In this document: positions 26,122-33,372 of the stretch, in pieces
Layout of the letters: each line of letters opens with the position of its first letter
How positions within the stretch are numbered: the stretch's first letter is position 1
Source: Alphaproteobacteria bacterium
Lineage (GTDB): Bacteria > Pseudomonadota > Alphaproteobacteria > Sphingomonadales > Kordiimonadaceae
Length of the DNA: 33,372 nt
Direction of reading: 5' to 3'
Assembly (NCBI GenBank): GCA_021774695.1
Contig: JAJFIU010000059.1
Span: 1-33,372 of the forward strand
Made by a program: the position numbers and the translations under genes
Notes under the pieces: model-generated
The model's input: the letters and a program-made list of their open reading frames with translations, nothing else
Database searches by the model: none
What the model was told of the DNA's origin: nothing

Positions 26122-28539
26122 CTAGAATCTTTTCTTGAGTGATAAACCCCATTCGCGTGGCCTGCCATAAAGCAAGTTGGTGGTGCCAAAGCTTGACAGG
26201 GTCTGATAACCATTCACAACATATTCCTTGTCGGCAAGGTTTGTTCCAAAGATAGCAAGCTCCCATCCACCTTCAAAGTTCTCGTAAACAAGCCTAGCGT
26301 TAAACAGGCTATAGCCTTGCGCCGCGATGCTTTCTGTATTCAAAACATCCTGAAATGTTTTGCTTTGGTATGTCCAGTCACCACGAACTGAAAGGACAGC
26401 GTCGTCACCTACGTCCCATGTATATTGCATACCAAACGAAGCATTCCACTCCGGCGACTTTGGTGCTTCAGTATCAAGCGTTAATTCAACAACACCCGGG
26501 GCCAATTCCTTGATTTGGAAATCAACATAGCCAAGGCTACCAACGATATCAAAGTTGGCTGAAGGTTTAGCCTGCATCTCAAGCTCCAGACCTTTGATTT
26601 CAGCCTTACCCGCATTTTGTATCCGAAGAACCAGATTGCCATTATCGTCGGCGCTGATGCTACCTAACTGCATATCTTTATAATCCGCAAAGAAAGCCGC
26701 CGCGTTCAAACGTAACCGATTGTCAAACCAATCGGATTTAAAGCCAAGTTCGTATGACAGCACTTTTTCCGGGTTAAACGAGTCTACCTGACCCTCCGAT
26801 ATCGGACGCCCATTAAAGCCACCGCTTTTGAAACCCTTGGTTACAGAGAAATACGTGAGAAGATCATCGTTTACTTGATAGTCGATACTACCCATTGGCG
26901 TGAACGAACTCCAATTATCCGTAACCGTCGTGTTCCCAACAGTGGGTACATTTGCATTATGGCGCACATGGTTGAGGAAATAGTCTTTCTTTTCGTAGGA
27001 ATAACGGGCACCCCCGGTAAGGTTCAGTTTTTCAGAAATTTTAAATGTGCCTTGTGTGAATGCCGCATAGCTTTTGATGTCAATCTCGTTAAAAACATCG
27101 AGGTCTACATCAAGCAGCACATTGATGGGGTTGCCTAGCCCACCCGGTGCCGTGGGTGCACTTAATGGAGAACCATTAAGTGTCCCAGGCAATGCCTCCA
27201 GAGCATCATACAGCCCGGAAATCAACCTAACCTGATTGTCATCACGTCCAAACTCATCAAAATAAAACACACCCATCATCCAATCCAAACGGTCATCAAA
27301 TGCCGTGCCTATCAATTGAAATTCCTGGCTAATCTGGTTCTGGTCCTGTGCCTGATCTGTTTCAGTATATTGCAAAGGCGATCCATCGGTATCGCTATTA
27401 AAGAAGGCTTCCATGGCCCTATAGGCAGAAATTGATCTGAACGACAGGTTTTCGTTTACAGACCAGTCGACATTCATACTAAATCCGTAAGCATCCAGCG
27501 TATTAATATTTCCGCCAGTGCCGTACGAATCGTAGCGGGTCCCGGTGATAAAGGCGCTACTCATTGTCAGACCGCCCGGCGCTCCTACAAGGGCATTCCA
27601 CAGGCCCCCTAGGCCGCCAAATTCGCCAGTGTCATCGAAAGAATTCAAGACAACCGGCACGCCTTTCTCGCGCTCGCGTGTATAATCTGCGCTAAAATCC
27701 ACGGTAACATCTTCTGATGCCGTCCAACGCAGCGCCAAACGCGCAGATGTTGCATTTTCGTCACCAGATTCGTCGACAACTTCATCAGTGCCAAATTCCA
27801 AGCGCTTGCCATAACCATCACGATTTTTGCTGGAAACCGAAACTTTTGCCGCTAGCGTGTCGCTTAAAGCAACGTCGTAACTGCCGCGAATATCGAGCCG
27901 GTCATACCGGCCTGTCGTTACTTCCAGATAGCCGCCACCGTCACCATTTGGTTTTTGTGATGTCAGGCTAATAGCGCCGCCAATGGTATTTTTACCAAAG
28001 AGCGTGCCCTGAGGGCCCCTCAAAACCTCCACACGCTCAAGGTCTAGCAAGTCCATCACGCCGCCGAGTGTGCGCGGGTGAAACACGCCGTCGACATATA
28101 TTCCAATACCGGGGTCAGTCGTAAACAGGAAATCACTTTGGCCGACGCCGCGAATATATATTTGTGCGTTGTTACCACCACCACTACTACTGGGCGAGGT
28201 GTTCATCACAACATTTGGAACATATGCGCCCACCTCAACAAGATTGGTGAGGCTTCGCTGTTCGAGCTGTGTTGTTGACAGTGCAGTGATGGCGATTGGT
28301 GTTGACTGAACGCTTTCGGATCTTTTCCGTGCTGTAACGATAACTTCCTCAATTTCTATGCTGCGTTCAGGGCCTGCTGTTTCCGTCTGCTGTGCATAAG
28401 CAAATGAAGATGTGCCCGCTGCAAGGGCTGAAATTGCGACGCAAGCCCTGAAACCTCGCGAAACATAGCTTGGCTTTAAGGTCATTTTTGCGCCTTCCTC
28501 TTGCATTCCGGAAATGGTTCTTTTTGTATCTTCCCACAT
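26122..28539 (-). CDS. TonB-dependent outer-membrane receptor
   Basis: An 805-residue receptor. A TonB-box-like segment (EEVIVTARKRSESVQ) precedes the plug domain, which includes RGVGQSDFLF, VDGVFHPRTLGGVMDLLDLERVEVLRGPQGTLFGKNTIGGA. A 22-strand barrel follows and ends RPREWGLSLKKRF with the terminal Phe used for outer-membrane insertion. The signal peptide lies at about residues 19-49 (ending FAYA) if translation begins at 28539, where GGGAGG sits 8 bases upstream. An ATG at 28485 with AGGAAGG would give a more normal signal peptide start and is a real alternative. Related receptors in degraders import hydrophobic organic compounds rather than iron; that role here is inferred from the neighbours. 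Confidence 0.95.
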   Translation of the reverse strand: MWEDTKRTISGMQEEGAKMTLKPSYVSRGFRACVAISALAAGTSSFAYAQQTETAGPERSIEIEEVIVTARKRSESVQSTPIAITALSTTQLEQRSLTNLVEVGAYVPNVVMNTSPSSSGGGNNAQIYIRGVGQSDFLFTTDPGIGIYVDGVFHPRTLGGVMDLLDLERVEVLRGPQGTLFGKNTIGGAISLTSQKPNGDGGGYLEVTTGRYDRLDIRGSYDVALSDTLAAKVSVSSKNRDGYGKRLEFGTDEVVDESGDENATSARLALRWTASEDVTVDFSADYTREREKGVPVVLNSFDDTGEFGGLGGLWNALVGAPGGLTMSSAFITGTRYDSYGTGGNINTLDAYGFSMNVDWSVNENLSFRSISAYRAMEAFFNSDTDGSPLQYTETDQAQDQNQISQEFQLIGTAFDDRLDWMMGVFYFDEFGRDDNQVRLISGLYDALEALPGTLNGSPLSAPTAPGGLGNPINVLLDVDLDVFNEIDIKSYAAFTQGTFKISEKLNLTGGARYSYEKKDYFLNHVRHNANVPTVGNTTVTDNWSSFTPMGSIDYQVNDDLLTYFSVTKGFKSGGFNGRPISEGQVDSFNPEKVLSYELGFKSDWFDNRLRLNAAAFFADYKDMQLGSISADDNGNLVLRIQNAGKAEIKGLELEMQAKPSANFDIVGSLGYVDFQIKELAPGVVELTLDTEAPKSPEWNASFGMQYTWDVGDDAVLSVRGDWTYQSKTFQDVLNTESIAAQGYSLFNARLVYENFEGGWELAIFGTNLADKEYVVNGYQTLSSFGTTNLLYGRPREWGLSLKKRF

Positions 28540-28553
28540 TGTTGTTGCCTCCC

Positions 28554-28576
28554 ATAGATAGTTTTCTGGTATCTAT
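28554..28576 (-). promoter_or_regulatory. Inverted repeat in the leader of the TonB receptor gene
   Basis: ATAGATA (28554-28560) and TATCTAT (28570-28576) are perfect 7-base arms with a 9-nt spacer. The repeat touches the GGGAGG ribosome binding site of the receptor gene. It could be an operator or an mRNA hairpin that limits access to the ribosome. A degenerate GGTATC..CTGT..AGGGA sequence resembling the operator at 23298 overlaps it (28568-28596). Confidence 0.4.
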
Positions 28577-28645
28577 CTGTAAATTAGCCACAGGGAGAGA
28601 ATAGCTGCCATAGCGGAAAACACTCAAATTGCCTCATCAGCCAAC

Positions 28646-28690
28646 AGACTAGATTTCGCCTCAGTTTTCGGCTAGTCTAAAGTGGCTAGT
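28646..28690. promoter_or_regulatory. CTAGT-type repeats in the receptor/LuxR divergent promoter
   Basis: AGACTAG (28646-28652) and CTAGTCT (28672-28678) are perfect inverted arms separated by 19 nt. GGCTAGT occurs twice as a direct repeat (28671-28677 and 28684-28690). The array lies between the TonB receptor and the third LuxR gene, where a shared regulator would bind. Confidence 0.42.
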
Positions 28691-28765
28691 TGAAAAGTAT
28701 GGGAAGCTTTCAATCGAAAATTTAATGGGAGCACGCGCTAAAATTACAGCGCGAGAGAAGGCGTG

Positions 28766-29893
28766 ATGCGCGACCTGAAATCATCTGACCTGAAACAAAT
28801 TATGGATATCGGCTATTCGGTTGTTGAATGTACCGACCATAATGTGCTGCGCACCGAAGCTTTGTGCAAGGTGCAGGATACCCTAGCTGCCGATAGCAGC
28901 GTCTATATGCGCATAAACAAAAACCACAAAGGGCAGCTTTTTCTGGGAAGCGCTGCACACGGGCACCCTGAAAGTGAAATGACAAAATGGTGTCGCCGTT
29001 ATCAACCTCACGACCCTTTTGTAGGCCGTTTTCTCAGGCAACACCAAAACCGAAGCGGCAGGGTTATCGCGTCTGACAGGGTGGTCAGAGAAAAAGAATA
29101 TCTGGCAAGCAAATTTTATCAGGAATTCCTAAAGCCAATGTCAATTTACCATGTTTTGTTGATTGGTTTGACGTCAGGGGTGAAGCCTCTTGGTGTTCTG
29201 GGCTTCCATAGGCCCCGCAACGCCCCAGCGTTTTCCGAACGCGAAATAGCCATTGCAGAAATGATAGCGCCTCATTTTTCGGCGGCAAGTTTGCGCACTG
29301 GCAGTTTTGAAAAAATCGACGAAAGAGAACGCATTATAAATTATCTGGCTGAATATACTTTGAACCAGAATTTACTCGTCCTCGATCAAAACCTGAAACT
29401 GGTTTTTGCAAGCGATTCGTCATACAAACTGCTGGGTTCAACTAATAACGAACAAAGCCCCTATTTTGGCAATGAACTACCCTTGCCGAAAGAATTACTT
29501 CAACAATGCTCGCAGCTCAGACGTATGAATAATGCTGGGAAGCTTCGTGATGAACCTGTGAAATTCAAGTTTCAACTACCTAACAATGGTGCGTTGATGA
29601 ATGTCGTTTTACGCGTAGTGAACTGGAGCGAGAATAATCTACGCTTTATGATTTGTCTGCGCAGTGATGCCCCCGCAGAAATGCTATACGAACAGCTTGA
29701 AAAACACGGGTTAACTCCGCGTCAGATCGATATTGCACAATTGGTTGGTGTGGGATTGACCAATTCAGGAATTGCTGAAAAGTTATGTATCAGTACGCGC
29801 ACAGTTGAAAATCACTTGCGCGCCATCTATGAAAAAGCCGGGGTCAACAACCGCACCAGCCTAGTTTACCGGCTGGCGCTTAAAGTTCAGTAA
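28766..29893 (+). CDS. LuxR-type transcriptional regulator, third copy, larger form
   Basis: A 375-residue regulator (a GTG directly before the ATG is also possible). The first ~190 residues look like a GAF-like sensor (PLGVLGFHRPRNAPAFSEREIAIAEMIAPHF). The middle, about 205-300, has a PAS-like stretch (LLVLDQNLKLVFASDSSYKLLG), and the C-terminus is a LuxR HTH (LTPRQIDIAQLVGVGLTNSG, RTVENHLRAIYEKAGV). It is not a close paralogue of the twin regulators: the recognition helix differs. It is divergent from the TonB receptor gene and probably controls it. An AGAAGG lies four bases upstream of the ATG. Confidence 0.88.
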   Translation: MRDLKSSDLKQIMDIGYSVVECTDHNVLRTEALCKVQDTLAADSSVYMRINKNHKGQLFLGSAAHGHPESEMTKWCRRYQPHDPFVGRFLRQHQNRSGRVIASDRVVREKEYLASKFYQEFLKPMSIYHVLLIGLTSGVKPLGVLGFHRPRNAPAFSEREIAIAEMIAPHFSAASLRTGSFEKIDERERIINYLAEYTLNQNLLVLDQNLKLVFASDSSYKLLGSTNNEQSPYFGNELPLPKELLQQCSQLRRMNNAGKLRDEPVKFKFQLPNNGALMNVVLRVVNWSENNLRFMICLRSDAPAEMLYEQLEKHGLTPRQIDIAQLVGVGLTNSGIAEKLCISTRTVENHLRAIYEKAGVNNRTSLVYRLALKVQ

Positions 29894-29904
29894 GGCTCTG
29901 AAAT

Positions 29905-30861
29905 TCAGGCCATGTATTTTTTAATCGCTGTGACCGCCCTATCCATACCCGCAACACCAATATCAAGAACACCGGCAAAATTGAAAAATCCGTGAATAGT
30001 GCCCTCGAAACAGTAATATTCAGCCACGTTTCCTGCGCCCCTCAACAATTCACCATAATGCTCTCCCTGATCACACAGCGGATCACATTCTGCAGTGATG
30101 ATAACTGCGGGCGGTAAATTGGCTAGATCAGCCTTTATGGGCGAAGCATAGTGGCTTGACGTCTCTGCATTATTTTCGAAATACAGGCCGTTGATCCATT
30201 TCATGTCATCAATACCTAGAAAATAGTCACCCTTTCCGTATTTTTCATATGATGGATAGGGATGTTCCAGCGTCATATCAACGCACGGATATATAAGAAG
30301 TTGTAGTGTTATTTCTGGGCCATCTCTGTCTCGCGCAAGCAGGCAAGTGGCAGCCGCAAGATTGCCACCAGCACTGTCACCCGCCACAGCAATACGCGAG
30401 GCATCCCCACCCAAAGACCTGACATTGCTACTGACCCATTCCAGGGCTGCATAACAGTCTTCCAGCCCCTTGGGAAATTTGTTTTCCGGTGCTAATCCAT
30501 AGTCAACCGACACAATGATGGCGTTTGATTTTTCAGATAAATACCGGGCAATGGAATCGTGGGTTTCAATATCCCCCAGCACAAAACCCCCACCGTGATA
30601 AAAAACAATAACCGGCGCAGGTACTTTCTGATTTATCGGGCCAGGCCAATAAATGCATACACCAACAGGACCATTCGGTCCCGAAATTGAGCGATTTTCG
30701 TGTGCAAAAACCTGCGAATTTCCGTATCCGCAATCCAGGCTAATCGCCGACAACGCTTGCCGGGCATCTTCAATAGAAAGTTCGTGCATGGCCGGGCCGC
30801 CGCTTGCGTTCATGTCGGCCAACATCTTCTCGGTTTGACTGTCCGTTACTCCGTGTCCCAC
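29905..30861 (-). CDS. Alpha/beta hydrolase, hormone-sensitive lipase family (esterase)
   Basis: A 318-residue enzyme. The oxyanion-hole motif HGGG is at 89-92 and the nucleophile elbow GDSAG at 161-165 (Ser163), the pair that defines the HSL/family IV esterases. The acid lies in TAECDPLCDQGE and the catalytic His in GTIHGFFNF near the C-terminus. No signal peptide is present, so it is cytoplasmic and acts on short or medium-chain esters. The GTG at 30861 has GAAGGA seven bases upstream; a TTG five codons earlier (30876) is less well placed. It is last in the SDR-ligase-VOC-hydrolase unit and converges with the third LuxR gene, with only 11 nt between the stops. Confidence 0.9.
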   Translation of the reverse strand: MGHGVTDSQTEKMLADMNASGGPAMHELSIEDARQALSAISLDCGYGNSQVFAHENRSISGPNGPVGVCIYWPGPINQKVPAPVIVFYHGGGFVLGDIETHDSIARYLSEKSNAIIVSVDYGLAPENKFPKGLEDCYAALEWVSSNVRSLGGDASRIAVAGDSAGGNLAAATCLLARDRDGPEITLQLLIYPCVDMTLEHPYPSYEKYGKGDYFLGIDDMKWINGLYFENNAETSSHYASPIKADLANLPPAVIITAECDPLCDQGEHYGELLRGAGNVAEYYCFEGTIHGFFNFAGVLDIGVAGMDRAVTAIKKYMA

Positions 30862-30931
30862 ATTTTTTTCCTTCAACTTTGGTTTTGTATCAATTTGGAA
30901 TGCTTCGAAAACACCTGTGAATTAGCAAAAA

Positions 30932-31477
30932 TCATCCAAGGGTACGTACTGGCTCTGTGCCATCCCAATTGATGGATGGTTCTTTCACTGCTTCAAAAAG
31001 CCCTTCAACGGCAGGGTTAATTTCGATCAGTTCAATCATACCGCCAAGTTCGGCCAGTGTATCAACGTAAGCTGCGCGCGCATCAACAGGCGGCACCCGA
31101 CCATACAAAACCTCTGCATTGCCCGCTGCTTGATGCCGCGCTAGGTCCGCATCAAAACTATCGGTAGAAACACCCCAATGATGGAAGCCGTACCCTCTGT
31201 TCTCGATAACTTCAGTATAAACCGATGGGCTGTGACTATGCTGAACAATAAGTTCAAAACACATAGACCCTGAAAAGCCCATCGCAAGCGTTATGTCCAA
31301 ATCACTTGGCTTACCCCTGTAGCGGTAATCTTCCAGTGCAAAATGCTCGAACAGAAAGAAAGGCCCTACACCCAGCGTTTTGGTCCAATGCACCATGCTT
31401 TTTTCAATATCTTCCACCACGTATGCGACTTGCATTATTCCGCCCAGAGGCTGGCCAAAAGAAAGAGGCGTGTTCAT
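30932..31477 (-). CDS. VOC/glyoxalase superfamily protein
   Basis: A 181-residue protein with the paired beta-alpha-beta-beta-beta units of the vicinal oxygen chelate fold. It begins at IMQVAYVVEDIEKSMVHWTKTLGVGPFF and its second half contains GYGFHHWGVSTDSFDADLARHQAAG. Candidate metal ligands are Gln16, the His pair in GFHHWGV and the Glu of GGMIELIEI. This is a known catabolic VOC type found near acyl-CoA ligases and SDRs. An isomerase, epimerase or dioxygenase role cannot be separated by sight. AAGGAT lies seven bases before the ATG. Its start is 14 nt after the ligase stop. Confidence 0.88.
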   Translation of the reverse strand: MNTPLSFGQPLGGIMQVAYVVEDIEKSMVHWTKTLGVGPFFLFEHFALEDYRYRGKPSDLDITLAMGFSGSMCFELIVQHSHSPSVYTEVIENRGYGFHHWGVSTDSFDADLARHQAAGNAEVLYGRVPPVDARAAYVDTLAELGGMIELIEINPAVEGLFEAVKEPSINWDGTEPVRTLG

Positions 31478-31491
31478 CGTGCATATCCTTT

Positions 31492-33132
31492 TTATGATTT
31501 TCCACCGCTCAAGGAGAAGTTTTTAAATTCCTCTCGAAGGGCTGACTTTTTGATTTTACCGGTTGCCGTCAAAGGCAGGGTCTCAACAATACGGATTTCG
31601 TCAGGCAACCACCATTTTGCGACCTTCGTTGCCAAAAACTTCCTGATATCACCTACAACCGGACTTGCCCCCGCCACAGGTACGACCAGCATAAACGGCC
31701 GCTCTTCCCATTTTTCGTGGTGCACACCTATCACAGCGGCCTGTGAAACATCTGCATGGCCGCAAGCGGCATTTTCAAGATCAATTGAGCTTATCCACTC
31801 ACCGCCAGACTTGATAACATCCTTCGTGCGGTCGGTTATTTTCATATATCCATATTGGTCAATAACGGCTACATCACCGGTTGGAAGCCAGCCCTCTGCA
31901 TCCAGTATTTTTTCTTGCTCCAGCCGGTAATATCCAGCGGCAGCCCAAGGACCACGCACCCACAGGTCGCCCGGTTGTTTGCCGTCATCAGTTTTTTGCA
32001 TTTCGTCGTTTTCAACGATCTTCAATTCGAGACCGTACATCGCCCTGCCTTGTCGTGTGAGAATTTCAGCACGCTTTTGCTGTGGCAATTCTTCTATTTC
32101 AGGCGTGGGAGAGGCAAGCGTGCCCAGAGGGCTAATTTCTGTCATGCCCCATAAATGCAGAACATCTACACCATACTGTTCTTTAAACCGGCTGATCATC
32201 GCGGCAGGAACAGCCGAGCCACCAATGGTTGTGCGTTCAAGGCTGTCAATTGTTTTGCCGCTTTTGTCCAGATATTCGAGCATCATGGTCCACACTGTTG
32301 GCACAGCGCAGGCAAATGTAACCCTTTCCCTGTTTATCAAGCCCTCTAAAATTGCAGGCTCCATTTTCTGGCCAGGCAGAACCAGTTTTGCGCCAACCAT
32401 CGGTGCGATATAGGGCATTGCCCAAGCATTGGCATGATACATTGGTGCAATGGGCAAAATACAGTCTTGCGGACCAAGTGACATGGCGCCCTTCTGGGCC
32501 GCGCCCAGCGCATGTATAACTGTCGAACGGTGACTATAAAGAACGCCTTTTGGGTCACCCGTTGTACCAGATGTATAACAAAGCGACGAAGCCAGGTTTT
32601 CGTCAAAAACCGGCCAGTTATAGTCTTGCGGGTGCCCTGCTATAAAATCTTCATAACAAAGAATGTTTTTCAGGCTCGTTTCAGGGATTTCTTCACGGCT
32701 AGCCAAAACAACCACCGCTTCCAGTGAAGCCAGTTTAGGTGCCAGTCTTTCCAACAGCGGTAGAAATTCAGGGTCCAGAAACAACAGGCGGTCCTGTGCA
32801 TGGTTCACAATATATGTAATTTGGTCATCAAAAAGCCGGGGGTTCACTGTGTGCAGAACGGCACCAATCCCCGATACGCCGTAAAATAATTCAAAATGTC
32901 GATGTGTGTTTGCCGCAAGCGTGGCAACACGGTCTCCGCTCTTGATATTCAGCTTGGCAAGCGCATGCGCAAGCTGGCAAACCCTGTCGTATGCCTGTTT
33001 GTACCCGTAGCGGTGAACTTTATCAGCCCCGGTTACAGATACAATCTCTCGCTGTCCGTGATAATCAGCCGCATATTTCAACAAGGAAATAATTAACAGC
33101 GGTGTATTCTGCATAAGTCCCAATAGTGTCAT
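31492..33132 (-). CDS. AMP-dependent acyl-CoA synthetase/ligase
   Basis: A 546-residue member of the ANL superfamily. The P-loop YTSGTTGDPKG is at 186-196, the adenine motif LWGMTEISPLG follows, then the hinge segment DRTKDVIKSGGEWIS and the C-terminal catalytic Lys in PLTATGKIKKSALREEF. The APMYHANAWAMPY stretch is typical of the medium/long-chain and methylthiopropionate-type (DmdB-like) ligases. It would activate a carboxylic acid to its CoA thioester at the entry to a beta-oxidation-like branch; chain or ring type is not deducible. AGGAAG lies six bases before the ATG. It is followed closely by the VOC gene, and an SDR gene ends 28 nt upstream. Confidence 0.94.
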   Translation of the reverse strand: MTLLGLMQNTPLLIISLLKYAADYHGQREIVSVTGADKVHRYGYKQAYDRVCQLAHALAKLNIKSGDRVATLAANTHRHFELFYGVSGIGAVLHTVNPRLFDDQITYIVNHAQDRLLFLDPEFLPLLERLAPKLASLEAVVVLASREEIPETSLKNILCYEDFIAGHPQDYNWPVFDENLASSLCYTSGTTGDPKGVLYSHRSTVIHALGAAQKGAMSLGPQDCILPIAPMYHANAWAMPYIAPMVGAKLVLPGQKMEPAILEGLINRERVTFACAVPTVWTMMLEYLDKSGKTIDSLERTTIGGSAVPAAMISRFKEQYGVDVLHLWGMTEISPLGTLASPTPEIEELPQQKRAEILTRQGRAMYGLELKIVENDEMQKTDDGKQPGDLWVRGPWAAAGYYRLEQEKILDAEGWLPTGDVAVIDQYGYMKITDRTKDVIKSGGEWISSIDLENAACGHADVSQAAVIGVHHEKWEERPFMLVVPVAGASPVVGDIRKFLATKVAKWWLPDEIRIVETLPLTATGKIKKSALREEFKNFSLSGGKS

Positions 33133-33160
33133 ATAAGCTTCCTGTGTATAGATGTGTTAT

Positions 33161-33372
<212 letters not shown>

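Noticed and set aside
26122-28539. Siderophore uptake receptor
   Set aside because: No siderophore synthesis, FecIR or ABC iron transport genes nearby; the catabolic neighbours point to an organic substrate instead.

Overview
The window comes from an alphaproteobacterium. The main support is a minus-strand block in the order typical of that class: ctaC-ctaD-ctaB-small ORF-ctaG(cox11)-ctaE-DUF983-surf1, followed by thrC and an M16 peptidase. TldD, YqgE, an NfeD/SPFH pair and two PAS_5-type proteins agree with this. I cannot fix the genus.

Bases 1-19,200 look like a conserved chromosomal backbone. On the left are the start of a lipoprotein, a tandem DsbA/HCCA-isomerase-like protein, NfeD plus an SPFH protein, a Prx5-type peroxiredoxin and a periplasmic DsbD N-domain protein, all on the minus strand. 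YqgE follows on the plus strand and a PAS protein on the minus strand. The centre (6,197-15,172, minus) carries the aa3-type cytochrome c oxidase structural and assembly genes (heme O synthesis, CuB insertion, SURF1), read into thrC and the M16 peptidase. This block is tightly packed, with several 4-nt overlaps and an unusual number of TTG starts. On the plus strand beyond it are tldD, a family-2 glycosyltransferase and a second PAS protein; an OsmC-type protein lies on the minus strand.

Bases about 19,450-20,220 are a scar. They hold a tRNA-Thr(TGT), the C-terminal remnant of a tyrosine recombinase with two in-frame stops, and a decayed initiator-tRNA-like sequence. No intact gene lies between 19,530 and 20,370.

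Bases 20,371-33,372 form an accessory catabolic region. A minus-strand unit encodes a metallo-beta-lactamase-fold protein with part of its metal site missing, a class A flavin hydroxylase and a DUF2783 protein. Next to it are two divergent, paralogous LuxR-type regulators, then a PhyH-family dioxygenase, a TonB-dependent receptor, a third LuxR-type regulator, and a minus-strand unit of SDR (partial), acyl-CoA ligase, VOC protein and HSL-type alpha/beta hydrolase. The plausible reading is outer-membrane uptake of an organic compound followed by hydroxylation, hydrolysis and CoA activation; the substrate cannot be read from the sequence. A shared GATATC..CTGTC..CCCC..GGG..GAC element lies upstream of both the MBL unit and the PhyH gene, flanking the twin regulators. 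This is the most testable sign of a co-regulated, possibly undescribed pathway.
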